A stretch of DNA of 25,147 bases, taken from IMG/VR virus record IMGVR_UViG_3300009285_014802, positions 1 to 25,147 of that record; one strand, given 5' to 3'. Each line of letters starts with the position of its first letter. Position 1 is the first letter of the stretch. Position numbers and translations under genes: made by a program. The notes under the pieces were generated by a model. That model saw only the letters and a list, made by a program, of their open reading frames with translations. It made no database searches and was not told the DNA's origin. The stretch is from a virus. Shown piece by piece: positions 5,317 to 13,190 of the stretch.

Positions 5317-8142
5317 TCAAGGATCAACTATCCATGCCCTATCTTTATAAACACTTGTACCAATTCTGTTTTTAATTAACATTGATGCAAGAGTTGTTGT
5401 AGTTGTAGAAGTTGAAGAAGACGTTGATTTAGAAATAGTTGTTGATGAACTTGTTGTGGTTGAACTAGTACTTGTGCTGGAACTTGTTGAAATAGTAGTA
5501 CTGCTTGAGGTTGTCGTACTACTAGTCGAAGTAGTTAAGGATTGAGTTGTGGTTAAAGAAGTACTCGTTGATTGTGTAGTACTCGTCGAACTACTGGTAG
5601 TTGTACTTGATGTACTAGTTGATTGAGTAGTAGAGGTTGACTGAGTAGTAGAAGTGCTTTGAGTTGTACTCGTACTAGAAGAAGTTGTTGTAGATGATGT
5701 AGAAGTCGAGGTTGAGCTTGTTGTACTGGTTGATTGGGTTGTACTTGTACTCGTAGATTTAGTAGTAGAACTGCTGGTTGTGGTAGAAGAAGTTGAAGTC
5801 GACTGAGATATCGAAATACTAGTAGAAGTACTTTTAGTTGTAGAAATGCTCGAAGAAGTAGTCGTAGAAGAAGTACTGGTTGATTGAGTTGTACTAGATG
5901 AAATTGATGTTGAACTAGTAGTAGAAGTACTGCTTGAAGTTGTTGTTGAGGATATACTGATACTTTGAGTTGTAGAAGAACTTGTCGATTGAGTTGTTGT
6001 TGTTGAGCTACTCGTGGTCGTACTGCTAGTTGAAGTACTTGTGCTGAGCGTAGTCGATGTACTCGATGTAGTCGAAGTAGAACTACTTACAGTTGTGGAA
6101 GTACTCGTACTGAGTGAAGTTGATGTAGTCAACGAAGTTGAAGTAGATTTAGTTGTCGTTGTTGAAGAAGATGTCGTAGTTGAAGATGTACTTGTGCTGA
6201 GCGAAGTCGAGGTACTCAATGAAGTCGAAGTACTTATGGATTGAGTGGTAGAAGTACTGGAACTCGTTGTCGTAGAACTAGTACTGGTAGTAATAGAAAA
6301 TGTGGTTGAAGTAGAAGTGGAACTCGTAGTACTTATACTTGATGAAGTAGTTGTAGAGGAAGTGGATGTACTTGATGAAGTTGTAGTTGAAGTGCTTGTG
6401 CTGAGCGAAGTTGACAAAGTCAACGAAGTCGAAGTAGACTGTGTTGTTGAAGTAGATGAACTTGTAGTTGTAGAGCTAGTACTAGTAGACTGAGTTGTAC
6501 TGGTACTCGTTGATTGGGTAGTACTACTTGATGTGGTTGTACTACTAGTACTGGTTGATTGAGTAGTTGATGTTGATTGAGTTATACTTGTGCTAGATGA
6601 AGTAGTAGTACTTGAAATTGAAGTAGATGTTGATTGGGTGGTACTCGTAGACTGAGTAGTAGAGGTACTGCTACTCGTAGTAGTAGAACTGGTTGAAGTA
6701 CTTTTAGTTGTAGAACTACTCGTTGATTGAGTGCTACTGGTTGAACTCGAGGTGGTGGTCGAGCTTGTAGAGGTACTTTGAGTAATTGAGGTACTTGTAG
6801 ACTTGGTGGTACTCGTACTAGAGCTAGTAGTTGTGCTGGACGTACTCGTTGATTTTGTTGTGGAAGTAGATTGAGTAGTAGAAGTAGAAGAACTCGTTGT
6901 GGTTGAGGACGTACTTGTTGATTGAGTAGTACTGCTTGATGTCGACTTAGTAGTAGAAGTTGAACTGCTGGTTGTGGTAGAAGAAGTTGAAGTAGAGCTT
7001 GAAGTAGATGTTGTAGCTACTGCCATAGGTTGATGATCTACAAGAAGCCAGAGGGTAGAAATTCTAACATCATCAAAATTTCCAGTAATTCTTGCTCCTA
7101 TTTGTGCAGTATCCAAATCAGCCTTTGTCCAAGCCGTTGTGGAAACACCAGGAAGATCATATAAGGTAAGAGAATAATTTCTAGGAGCAGATGGTTTATT
7201 GGTAAAATAGGTTTCAGAACTATCCGCTATAGAACTTGATTCTTCTACTGTTCCCCCTGAAGATGATTTTATTCTTAGAACAAATGTGCAACTACCCTGT
7301 TCAGAAAATCTAACTCCGACCTGAACAACATTTATAGTATCGTCTGAAGCCAATCCTGCAGGAGTTGCATCTATATTGTAATCGTTTGTTCCATCACTCC
7401 CATCGTTAAAAATAGTTGTTGTTGCATCATCAGGAGTTACTTCATCTACCGCAGTATATGCTCCTGTATCAGCATTATCTCCTGCCGCATTGGGTCTCAA
7501 ATGAATTATTTCTCCCTTCCCTGGATAAGAGTTTTGGAAAGAACCATTTGAGTCATTAATTGCTATATCGTCAAAAAACCAATCTCCTGTAGTTTGAGCT
7601 TCTGTTCTTATATTCCCCCCGAAAGCCATAGAGTGAATTGTTGCGGCTAAAGTAAGATTGGCGGCTCCTGCAAATTCAACCCCATCAATTAATGCTCTTA
7701 ATTCTTCACTTCCATCAGCAGGAGCTTTATCAAACTTAACCTCAACCCTATACCAGGTGTCTGCAGATAGAGCTGAACTATCACTTCCTATTTGGGTTGC
7801 TCCGTTAAAAAGCTGTAATGCTCCGCCACTCGTAAGCAATATGGCAACACCTGCTGCCTCCGCTACTGCGGTATCGTCATCAACTGAAAATATAGTATTA
7901 GTGGCAGAAGGTAGAGTGGCATACCTAAAGTAGAAACGGATAAAATAAGGGCCATTCCCTGCTGCTGAAGCAAATTGATAGAGAAATCCCCTAGCTGTTC
8001 CAGAAGCAAGAGAGCTTATACGTCCTGCATATGTTCCACTTCGTATTGTAGTTGTTGAAATTGTTCCGTTTGTTACAGTTGTAAATTCAACCCCTGCAGT
8101 TGTGGAATTTAATTCAAATCCTGTACTAAATAATCTTGCCAT
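5317..8142 (-). CDS. Giant LamG-like appendage protein with mucin-like Ser/Thr tract
   Basis: 941 residues. Residues about 1-200 look like a concanavalin/LamG jelly roll (FSTGFELNSTTAGVEF... YFIRFYFRYA...WYRVEVKFDKAPADGSEELRALIDG...WFFDDIAINDSNG). Residues about 205-372 are a second beta domain (GEIIHLRPNAAGDNADTGAY...STLWLLVDHQPM). Residues about 375-915 are Ser/Thr only, apart from single Gln, Lys, Leu or Ile spacers. The last 25 residues (ASMLIKNRIGTSVYKDRAWIVDP) resemble the C-terminus of the neighbouring 918-residue protein (Y.DKA.I.DP). LamG-like folds bind sugars or proteins, so an adhesive or receptor-binding virion fibre is plausible. The first two domains are paralogous to the 10916-12109 product. 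The start lacks an SD and is 7 bases after the previous stop. Confidence 0.7.
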   Translation of the reverse strand: MARLFSTGFELNSTTAGVEFTTVTNGTISTTTIRSGTYAGRISSLASGTARGFLYQFASAAGNGPYFIRFYFRYATLPSATNTIFSVDDDTAVAEAAGVAILLTSGGALQLFNGATQIGSDSSALSADTWYRVEVKFDKAPADGSEELRALIDGVEFAGAANLTLAATIHSMAFGGNIRTEAQTTGDWFFDDIAINDSNGSFQNSYPGKGEIIHLRPNAAGDNADTGAYTAVDEVTPDDATTTIFNDGSDGTNDYNIDATPAGLASDDTINVVQVGVRFSEQGSCTFVLRIKSSSGGTVEESSSIADSSETYFTNKPSAPRNYSLTLYDLPGVSTTAWTKADLDTAQIGARITGNFDDVRISTLWLLVDHQPMAVATTSTSSSTSTSSTTTSSSTSTTKSTSSSTTQSTSTSSTTTSSSTSTTQSTSTTKSTSTSSTTTSSSTSTTKSTSTSITQSTSTSSTTTSSSTSSTQSTSSSTTKSTSTSSTTTSSSTSTTQSTSTTQSTSTSISSTTTSSSTSITQSTSTTQSTSTSSTTTSSSTTQSTSTSTTQSTSTSSTTTSSSTSTTQSTSTSLTLSTSLSTSTSTTTSSSTSTSSTTTSSSISTTSSTSTSTTFSITTSTSSTTTSSSTSTTQSISTSTSLSTSTSLSTSTSSTTTSSSTTTTKSTSTSLTTSTSLSTSTSTTVSSSTSTTSSTSTTLSTSTSTSSTTTSSSTTTTQSTSSSTTQSISISSTTTSSSTSTTSSTSISSSTTQSTSTSSTTTSSSISTTKSTSTSISISQSTSTSSTTTSSSTTKSTSTSTTQSTSTTSSTSTSTSSTTTSSSTSTTQSTSTTQSTSTTQSTSTSSTTTSSSTSTTQSTSTSLTTTQSLTTSTSSTTTSSSTTISTSSSTSTSSTTTSSSTTISKSTSSSTSTTTTTLASMLIKNRIGTSVYKDRAWIVDP
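5392..7014 (-). repeat. Ser/Thr-coding degenerate repeat tract (941-residue protein)
   Basis: About 540 codons of the 17-residue pattern (Q/K)STSTSSTTTSSSTSTT with shortened and lengthened copies. Ser positions use both AGY and TCN codons. Several copies that encode Leu (for example 6038-6057 and 6191-6210) match the dispersed CTTG...TGAGCG.AGTCGA repeat found elsewhere in the window. Confidence 0.85.
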
Positions 8143-8149
8143 AATTTAT

Positions 8150-10906
8150 TTAGGGATCTGATATCCCCGCTTTATCAGTATACTTTTTATTTTGTGCTTG
8201 GTGTGGTGTTTGTTCCGAAAAGGGTTTTGCTTTTGCTTGATGTGGTGTTTGTTGCGTAAATGGCTTAGTTTTTTCAGTTATGATACCAGTCTGGCTGTGG
8301 TATAGTCTTGCCTGAGTTCCATGCGGAGATTGGGGTGTAATCAAAGTCGCCTTTCTGGTTTGGAATAAGATTGGCGGCAGGGTAGTAGATGTTGATGTAG
8401 AGGTTGACATAGTTGTCGTAGTGCTGCTTGACGTGGTAGTCGAGGAAGTTGATGTAGAAGTCGAAGTAGATGTAGATAAAGTAGTAGAACTCGATGAACT
8501 TGTAGTTGTACTTGAGGTAGATGAGCTAGTTGTTGTCGAAGTACTCGTAGAAATTGTAGTCGAGGTTGAACTCGTTGTCGAGCTTGATATAGAAGTTGTA
8601 GTAGAACTGGTTGAGGTCGATTTTGATGTACTTGTTGAGCTGCTCGTAGTAGTAGAAGATGTAGAAGTAGACCGAGATGAACTTGTAGTTGTAGAGCTAG
8701 TACTGGTAGAGGTTGACCTCGTAGTTGTTGTAGAAGTAGATTTGGTTGTTGAAGTTGAAATTGTCAAACTAGTAGAACTTGAAGTCGTTGTGGAAGATGT
8801 ACTGGTACTTTGAGTTGTACTCGTTGACGATGAGGTTGTTGTACTGCTTGTACTTGTTGATTTCGTTGTAGAGGTTGAAGAACTAGTCGTAGTACTACTT
8901 GTAGAAGTACTTTGTGTCGTACTTGTAGAAGAAGAAGTTGTTGTCGATGAAGTACTCGTACTTTGTGTTGTTGATGTTGAACTAGAAGTAATCGTCGAGG
9001 AAGTGGAAGTCGAAATTGAAGTTGAAGAACTAGTCGAAATTGTTGTCGAGGTGGAACTACTCGTGGTTGTAGAAGAAGTTGAAGTACTTGTGCTAAGCGA
9101 AGTCGACGTACTAGTACTTTGAGTAGTTGAGGTAGAAGAACTTGTAGTCGTAGAACTTGTAGACGTTGATTGAGTAGTACTTGTGCTACTGCTAGTTGTT
9201 GTTGAGGAAGTAGAAGTTGTTGTTGAGCTGGATGTACTCGTAGATTGAGTTGTACTTGTTGATGAACTAGTTGTAGTAGAGCTGGTACTGGTACTTATAG
9301 AGGATGATGTTGAAGTGGATCGGGTTGTTGTGGTTGATGAAGAAGTGGTGGTAGATGAAGTAGAAGTAGAAATAGTTGTCGATGTAGAACTAGATGTAGT
9401 AGTGCTACTTGTGCTAGTAGATTGAGTCGTAGAACTACTAGAAGATGTTGAAGTGCTTTTAGTTGTACTAGTGCTGGAACTTGTAGTGGTACTGCTAGTA
9501 GACGTGCTTGTTGTGGTTGAGCTTGTAGTTGAACTGGATGTAGTAGTCGAACTTGTACTTGTAGACTGGGTAGTAGTTGTTGAAGTTGTTGGAGCTAATG
9601 TAGTAGTTGTAGAAGTACTAATTGTAGTACTGGTTGAAGATGATGTTGTTGTGGAACTTGTACTCGTTGATCGTGTTGTGCTTGTACTAGTTGACTGAGT
9701 AGTACTAGTGCTACTAGAAGTAGTAGTTGAACTCGTGGATGTTGTGGTGCTACTGGATGTCGTTGTAGAAATAGTCGTGGTTGTGCTACTGGATGTCGTA
9801 GTACTGCTTGTAGAAGTACTGGAACTTGTAGTGGTAGAACTTGTAGAAGTAGATTGTGTTGTTGAGGTTGATGTTGACTGAGTGGTAGATGTACTGGAAG
9901 AAGTTGTTGTACTACTTGTAGAAGTAGACTGCGTAGTTGAAGTCGTAGTCGATTGAGTAGTACTTGTAGAGCTACTAGTGGTAGTTGAACTCGTAGACGT
10001 ACTTATAGAAGTTGAAGTACTAGTAGTCTGAGTGGTACTGGTACTTGAAGATGTGGTTGTAGAACTAGTTGATGTGGATATAGTTGAGCTCGTGGAGGTA
10101 CTTTTGGTTGTTGAGGTTGATGAGCTAGTCGTAGTGGAACTTGTCGAAGTAGAAATTGTAGTACTAGTCGAGGTACTTTTGGTTGTTGAGGTAGAAGAGG
10201 AAGTAGTCGTAGAACTTGTTGAGGTACTGATAGATGTACTCGTTGATGTTGACTGAGTGGTTGAAGTAGAGCTACTTGTTGTAGTTGAGGATGTGCTTGT
10301 CGTAATGCTGGTAGTTGTAGAAGTGGTTAAAGTAGTACTAGTGCTAGATGATGTGGTTGTACTAGAGGTTGAAGTACTAATAGTAGAACTCGTAGAAATT
10401 GTCCGGGTTGTACTCGTAGATGATGAAGTGGTTGTAGATGATGTACTGGTTGATTGAGTAGTTGTGGTAGAAGTAGATTTTGTTGTACTGGTTGAAGATG
10501 AAGTAGTTGTACTACTAGTTGATGTGGAACTACTTATAGTAGTAGAAGTAGATTTTGTAGTACTGGTGGAGGAAGAAGTAGTAGTTGAACTAGTGCTGGT
10601 AGAGCTACTAATAGTTGTACTTGTAGATTTTGTGGTTGAAGTACTACTACTAGTGGTAGTTGAAGAAGTACTGGTAGTTAAGGAAGTTGATGTACTTATT
10701 GATTGAGTTGTACTTGTTGAAGAAGAAGTGGTTGTAGAAGTGCTAGTGGAAGTACTGGTAGTAGATGTACTAGTAGTCGAAGTCGTGGATGTAGAGGACG
10801 AAGTACTAGTTGAACTGGTAGAAGTACTGGTAGTAGTAGCTTCAGGTAAAGGTACTGTTACCCGAATTATGTATATCTTGCCGTAACTTCGCCATATTCT
10901 TGCCAT
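8150..10906 (-). CDS. Giant mucin-like Ser/Thr-repeat protein
   Basis: 918 residues with almost no folded domain. The N-terminus (MARIWRSYGKIYIIRVTVPL, about 22 residues) is a short hydrophobic/basic beta-like stretch, perhaps an anchor to the virion. Residues about 23-850 are a Ser/Thr tract with the 17-residue repeat and Gln, Lys, Arg, Ile or Leu spacers. The last 65 residues contain short repeats around TPHQA (SPHGTQARLY, KPFTQQTPHQAKA, KPFSEQTPHQAQN) and end KYTDKAGISDP. It lies between two LamG-domain genes with stops and starts nearly touching, so all three are one operon. A long, stiff, O-glycosylated stalk or fibre is the simplest idea, but no activity can be read from the sequence. 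The start has no clear SD. Confidence 0.65.
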   Translation of the reverse strand: MARIWRSYGKIYIIRVTVPLPEATTTSTSTSSTSTSSSTSTTSTTSTSTTSTSTSTSTTTSSSTSTTQSISTSTSLTTSTSSTTTSSSTSTTKSTSTTISSSTSTSSTTTSSSTSTTKSTSTTISSSTSTSSTTTSSSTSTTKSTSTTTTQSTSTSSTTTSSSTSTTRTISTSSTISTSTSSTTTSSSTSTTLTTSTTTSITTSTSSTTTSSSTSTTQSTSTSTSISTSTSSTTTSSSTSTTKSTSTSTTISTSTSSTTTSSSTSTTKSTSTSSTISTSTSSTTTSSSTSTTQTTSTSTSISTSTSSTTTSSSTSTTQSTTTSTTQSTSTSSTTTSSSTSTTQSTSTSTTQSTSTSSTTTSSSTSTSSTTTSSSTTTTISTTTSSSTTTSTSSTTTSSSTSTTQSTSTSTTRSTSTSSTTTSSSTSTTISTSTTTTLAPTTSTTTTQSTSTSSTTTSSSTTSSTTTSTSTSSTTTSSSTSTTKSTSTSSSSSTTQSTSTSSTTTSSSTSTTISTSTSSTTTSSSTTTTRSTSTSSSISTSTSSTTTSSSTSTTQSTSTSSSTTTSTSSTTTSSSTSTTQSTSTSSTTTSSSTSTTQSTSTSTSLSTSTSTSSTTTSSSTSTTISTSSSTSISTSTSSTITSSSTSTTQSTSTSSTTTSSSTSTTQSTSTSSTTTSSSTSTTKSTSTSSTTTSSSTSTTQSTSTSSTTTSSSTSLTISTSTTKSTSTTTTRSTSTSTSSTTTSSSRSTSTSSTTTSSSTSTSKSTSTSSTTTSISSSTTSSTSTTISTSTSTTTSSSTSSTTTSSSSSTTLSTSTSTSTSTSSTTTSSSTTTTMSTSTSTSTTLPPILFQTRKATLITPQSPHGTQARLYHSQTGIITEKTKPFTQQTPHQAKAKPFSEQTPHQAQNKKYTDKAGISDP
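8385..10838 (-). repeat. Ser/Thr-coding degenerate repeat tract (918-residue protein)
   Basis: About 820 codons built from a 51-base unit encoding STSTSSTTTSSSTSTT plus a Q/K/R/I spacer. Units are conserved as protein and scrambled at synonymous sites. Confidence 0.87.
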
Positions 10907-10915
10907 ATATCATAC

Positions 10916-12109
10916 TTAATAAGTATTGCTTCTATTAACCGCCTGATTCAACTGGACAATCCTCTGCCTATGTGGTTCATCATCATACACGATAGCCGCC
11001 AAAATAGTTGAACAGCGTGTTACCACGCCAGATGTCCCCAAAATTCTGGTAAAACCCACATTAGCCTCATCGGCGGTTGTCGGAGTCCAGGGAATATTAA
11101 GTGTCGGCCTGAGTATGGAGAAAGAACCTGTCCATGTAAATCCAGTGCTAAAGACTTGTGCCCCCCAGTCACGGGCTATCAAACTAGCAGTCCCGTCAGG
11201 GTGGCGTATCTTGACACGGGGAGTTCCAGGGGTACCAGGATCAACATAAGCGTGATAAGCCCAGCAACCAATAGCCTGTAGATAAGAATCTGCTGGCAGG
11301 TTTGCAGAAGGTTTGGTAAATAACTGATTGCCTGATGTAGTCTTACAGACATAGCTGGTTGCATCATCAGGTGGCAATCCTTCGTCAACTTCGGTGTATT
11401 TATCGGTAGGCGTAGCATCACTACAATCGGCTGATTTCCCCCATGTACCATCGCTTGACAAGGTAGTGTCACCAGTCGGTAAAATAAAAGCGACAAATCT
11501 GCAAGCACCTAATTTTTTTGTGAAAGTATAGTAAAAGTTATCAAAGTCAGCTTGGAAACTATTATTATAACCTTGTAATTTGCCTATTCGGGCAAGAGTG
11601 CTTGTAGGATTAAAGAAACCAGCAGCTTCGGTATCCACTGAAAGGGTTAATTCTTCTTTTCTATCAATCCACAAAGACGCTGTTAATTTGCTGTAAGAGG
11701 CTACTCCCGAAGTATCGTTCTTCCACGCCCTTATTTCAATTAAATAAGTATTGTTTATAGAAAGAACGGTTGAACCTAAATCGCTGGTATTCGCTGCAAT
11801 ATCAAGATGAAGTTTGCCATTAGGGTTTTGGACTATTCGGAGAAACAGACCATTAAACTCAAAAATCTGCATGGTGGTTGTTACTGGCAAGCCGCTTGGT
11901 TTATAATGAAACCCCGCATATTCGTTGGGATTATCCAGGCTGGTTTGGTTTATACGAATAACCCCACTATCACTAAGATTACCAGCCCCAGCCCTAAAGC
12001 CGTAAGCCCCGTTAATTGCCGCTGCGGCTGGGAAGGAAAAGTCCGTACCTTCCGTGGTAGACCACTCAGTAGCATCGCCAAATTCAAATCCAGAAAAGAA
12101 ATTAGCCAT
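10916..12109 (-). CDS. LamG-like two-domain virion protein (no Ser/Thr tail)
   Basis: 397 residues. Residues 1-200 look like a LamG/concanavalin jelly roll (MANFFSGFEFGDATEW...YAGFHYKPSGLP...YLIEIRAWKNDTSG...LWIDRKEELTL...DFDNFYYTF). Residues about 205-397 form a second beta domain, with YTEVDEGLPPDDATSYV aligning with YTAVDEVTPDDATTTIF of the 941-residue protein, so the two genes share both domains. Here the mucin tail is absent, making this the compact paralogue. Its ATG overlaps the end of the 109-residue gene by 8 bases and is preceded by GAGGT. A tail or head appendage that binds host surface sugars is plausible; this is inference from fold type. Confidence 0.68.
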   Translation of the reverse strand: MANFFSGFEFGDATEWSTTEGTDFSFPAAAAINGAYGFRAGAGNLSDSGVIRINQTSLDNPNEYAGFHYKPSGLPVTTTMQIFEFNGLFLRIVQNPNGKLHLDIAANTSDLGSTVLSINNTYLIEIRAWKNDTSGVASYSKLTASLWIDRKEELTLSVDTEAAGFFNPTSTLARIGKLQGYNNSFQADFDNFYYTFTKKLGACRFVAFILPTGDTTLSSDGTWGKSADCSDATPTDKYTEVDEGLPPDDATSYVCKTTSGNQLFTKPSANLPADSYLQAIGCWAYHAYVDPGTPGTPRVKIRHPDGTASLIARDWGAQVFSTGFTWTGSFSILRPTLNIPWTPTTADEANVGFTRILGTSGVVTRCSTILAAIVYDDEPHRQRIVQLNQAVNRSNTY

Positions 12110-12431
12110 CTTCTGTTACCTCATCTATTATGCGTTCGCCTTCCTGAATATGGCAATAAACTGTCGGAACCCCATTTTCGTTTAAAGCTATTTCAGGGCG
12201 GAAACCCAGTTTTAACCCCTCAAGGCGTTTGTTGGCAGCTAGAAGCCATTTGTCTATCGGTGCTTCGGGCGGAGGTAAAAGAATGGACAACTTATACCAG
12301 GCACCTCCAGGCGTACTTATAGGTGTTTTTTTCTCAACCAGCTCTGCGTTCAGCTCAGAAGCAGTATCTGGCATACCCGAAAACTCAAAAGTAACCTTCT
12401 CTTTGTCAATATCTACTTTTCTAACACTCAT
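12102..12431 (-). CDS. Conserved-looking phage structural-module protein, function unknown
   Basis: 109 residues beginning MSVRKVDIDKEKVTFEFSGM, with a mixed alpha/beta pattern, a Pro-rich segment (ISTPGGAWYKLSILLPPPEA) and an acidic C-terminus. I do not recognise the family. ATG is preceded by GGAG with a 7-base spacer; it starts one base after the stop of the 171-residue gene and overlaps the next gene by 8 bases, so it belongs to the same structural operon. Confidence 0.6.
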   Translation of the reverse strand: MSVRKVDIDKEKVTFEFSGMPDTASELNAELVEKKTPISTPGGAWYKLSILLPPPEAPIDKWLLAANKRLEGLKLGFRPEIALNENGVPTVYCHIQEGERIIDEVTEDG

Positions 12432-12432
12432 G

Positions 12433-12948
12433 TTAAATCTCCACTACAACATAGCAGTAGCAATTAACCGCTGTCCCCGCTGTTACCCTTATACGCAGAA
12501 ATTCACTAGGAGCAAATTGCGGCTCACGCCCAAGCGGAAACTGTTTTATATACTGATTTGTAAGTGCAACAAACTGAACATCCATTTCCCTAGTTGCTGT
12601 AATTGTTCCTTCCGCCGTTGCTGTGTAACCACTCTCGTCCCCCGCTGCACCAAAAGCAAACGGGTTATCATCTGTTACTGCTGCGGCATTAGGGTCAAGG
12701 TTAATAATGTCAGCTGCCACAAACTCTGTAATTGTGGCTTTAACTGTACCTGTTGTTAACAATTCGCATTTAATTGGAGTGGCTGCTGCCGAGCCGTCAA
12801 ATGAAATACCCCACTCTATTATCTTGCCTGTATTTGTTGCGGAGCCATTAAGCTTCACCTGAAGCATTGTTTTAATAGCCGTTCCTGTCGTAACTGCTGC
12901 CTGTGCTGCTGTTGTCGGTGCAGGCCCGTTAAACATTATATAAAGCAT
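12433..12948 (-). CDS. Phage structural protein of a recurrent virion family
   Basis: 171 residues, Ala/Thr-rich and beta-rich, with the pattern FNGPAPTTAAQAAVTTGTA, KTMLQVKLNGSA, IIEWGISFDGSAAATPI, KQFPLGREPQF and a C-terminal RIRVTAGTAVNCYCYVVVE. I recall very similar proteins in many tailed phage genomes, usually directly next to the MAYDxHKNF gene that is also present here, where they are annotated as hypothetical or minor structural proteins. The ATG has an ideal SD (AAAGGAGG, 6-base spacer). It follows the truncated gene by 22 bases. Exact position in the virion is unknown. Confidence 0.65.
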   Translation of the reverse strand: MLYIMFNGPAPTTAAQAAVTTGTAIKTMLQVKLNGSATNTGKIIEWGISFDGSAAATPIKCELLTTGTVKATITEFVAADIINLDPNAAAVTDDNPFAFGAAGDESGYTATAEGTITATREMDVQFVALTNQYIKQFPLGREPQFAPSEFLRIRVTAGTAVNCYCYVVVEI

Positions 12949-12970
12949 TCCTTACCTCCTTTCTTAAATA

Positions 12971-13126
12971 TTATCTACAGCTAGGCCAAACAGTTGCATT
13001 GAAAGCAACTGCGGGAAACTTTGCTCCATCTCCTGCGGCAACCACTAAGCTAGTGCCAGTATCCGCAGGACTTGGAGCTGTTAATACTGTTGAATATGAA
13101 AAATTTTTGTGAGCGTCGTATGCCAT
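12971..13126 (-). pseudogene. Truncated MAYDxHKNF-family phage protein (51-residue remnant)
   Basis: ATG at 13124-13126 opens 51 residues, MAYDAHKNFSYSTVLTAPSP then ADTGTSLVVAAGDGAKFPAV then AFNATVWPSCR, ending TAA. Family members I recall continue after the NATxWP motif for at least another 50 residues (a region with AEIVRVTAI and RAQEG), so this copy has lost its C-terminal half just after WPS. The remaining part is intact, which suggests a recent deletion or a shortened but functional form. The U-run of the hairpin at 13132-13164 ends a few bases before the ATG, and there is no clear SD. The family statement is from memory. Confidence 0.6.
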
Positions 13127-13131
13127 AAAAT

Positions 13132-13164
13132 AAAAAAACTTCTACCCTGAGCTTTGGGTAGAAG
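13132..13164 (-). terminator. Hairpin with U-run between promoter and the truncated gene
   Basis: CTTCTACCC (minus strand, 13164-13156) pairs perfectly with GGGTAGAAG (13147-13139), 9 bp with an 8-base loop, followed by seven U (13138-13132). It is a textbook intrinsic terminator. It may end the glycosyltransferase transcript, but a promoter lies upstream of it at 13191-13218. Confidence 0.75.
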
Positions 13165-13190
13165 CTAAATTTTTAACCCCTCTGTTATTT

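Noticed and set aside
5392-7014. Assembly artefact from a simple repeat
   Set aside because: The DNA copies differ at many synonymous sites and the frame stays open over more than 1.6 kb, which an artefact would not keep. The exact copy number could still be wrong.
8421-10706. Several plus-strand open frames encoding Val/Glu/Leu-rich proteins
   Set aside because: They are the antisense of the Ser/Thr tracts; Ser and Thr codons read backwards give Val, Glu, Asp and Leu, and no start sites or domains support them. The same holds for 6014-6493.
4268-10838. CRISPR array
   Set aside because: The repeats of about 51 bases are degenerate, stay in one reading frame and have no unique spacers; they encode protein.
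11179-11508. 109-codon minus-strand frame inside the LamG-like gene
   Set aside because: Another frame of a well-supported gene, with no SD and no recognisable domain.
12229-12759. Plus-strand 176-codon frame
   Set aside because: Lies opposite two coupled structural genes with good SDs; the Cys-rich product looks like chance antisense.
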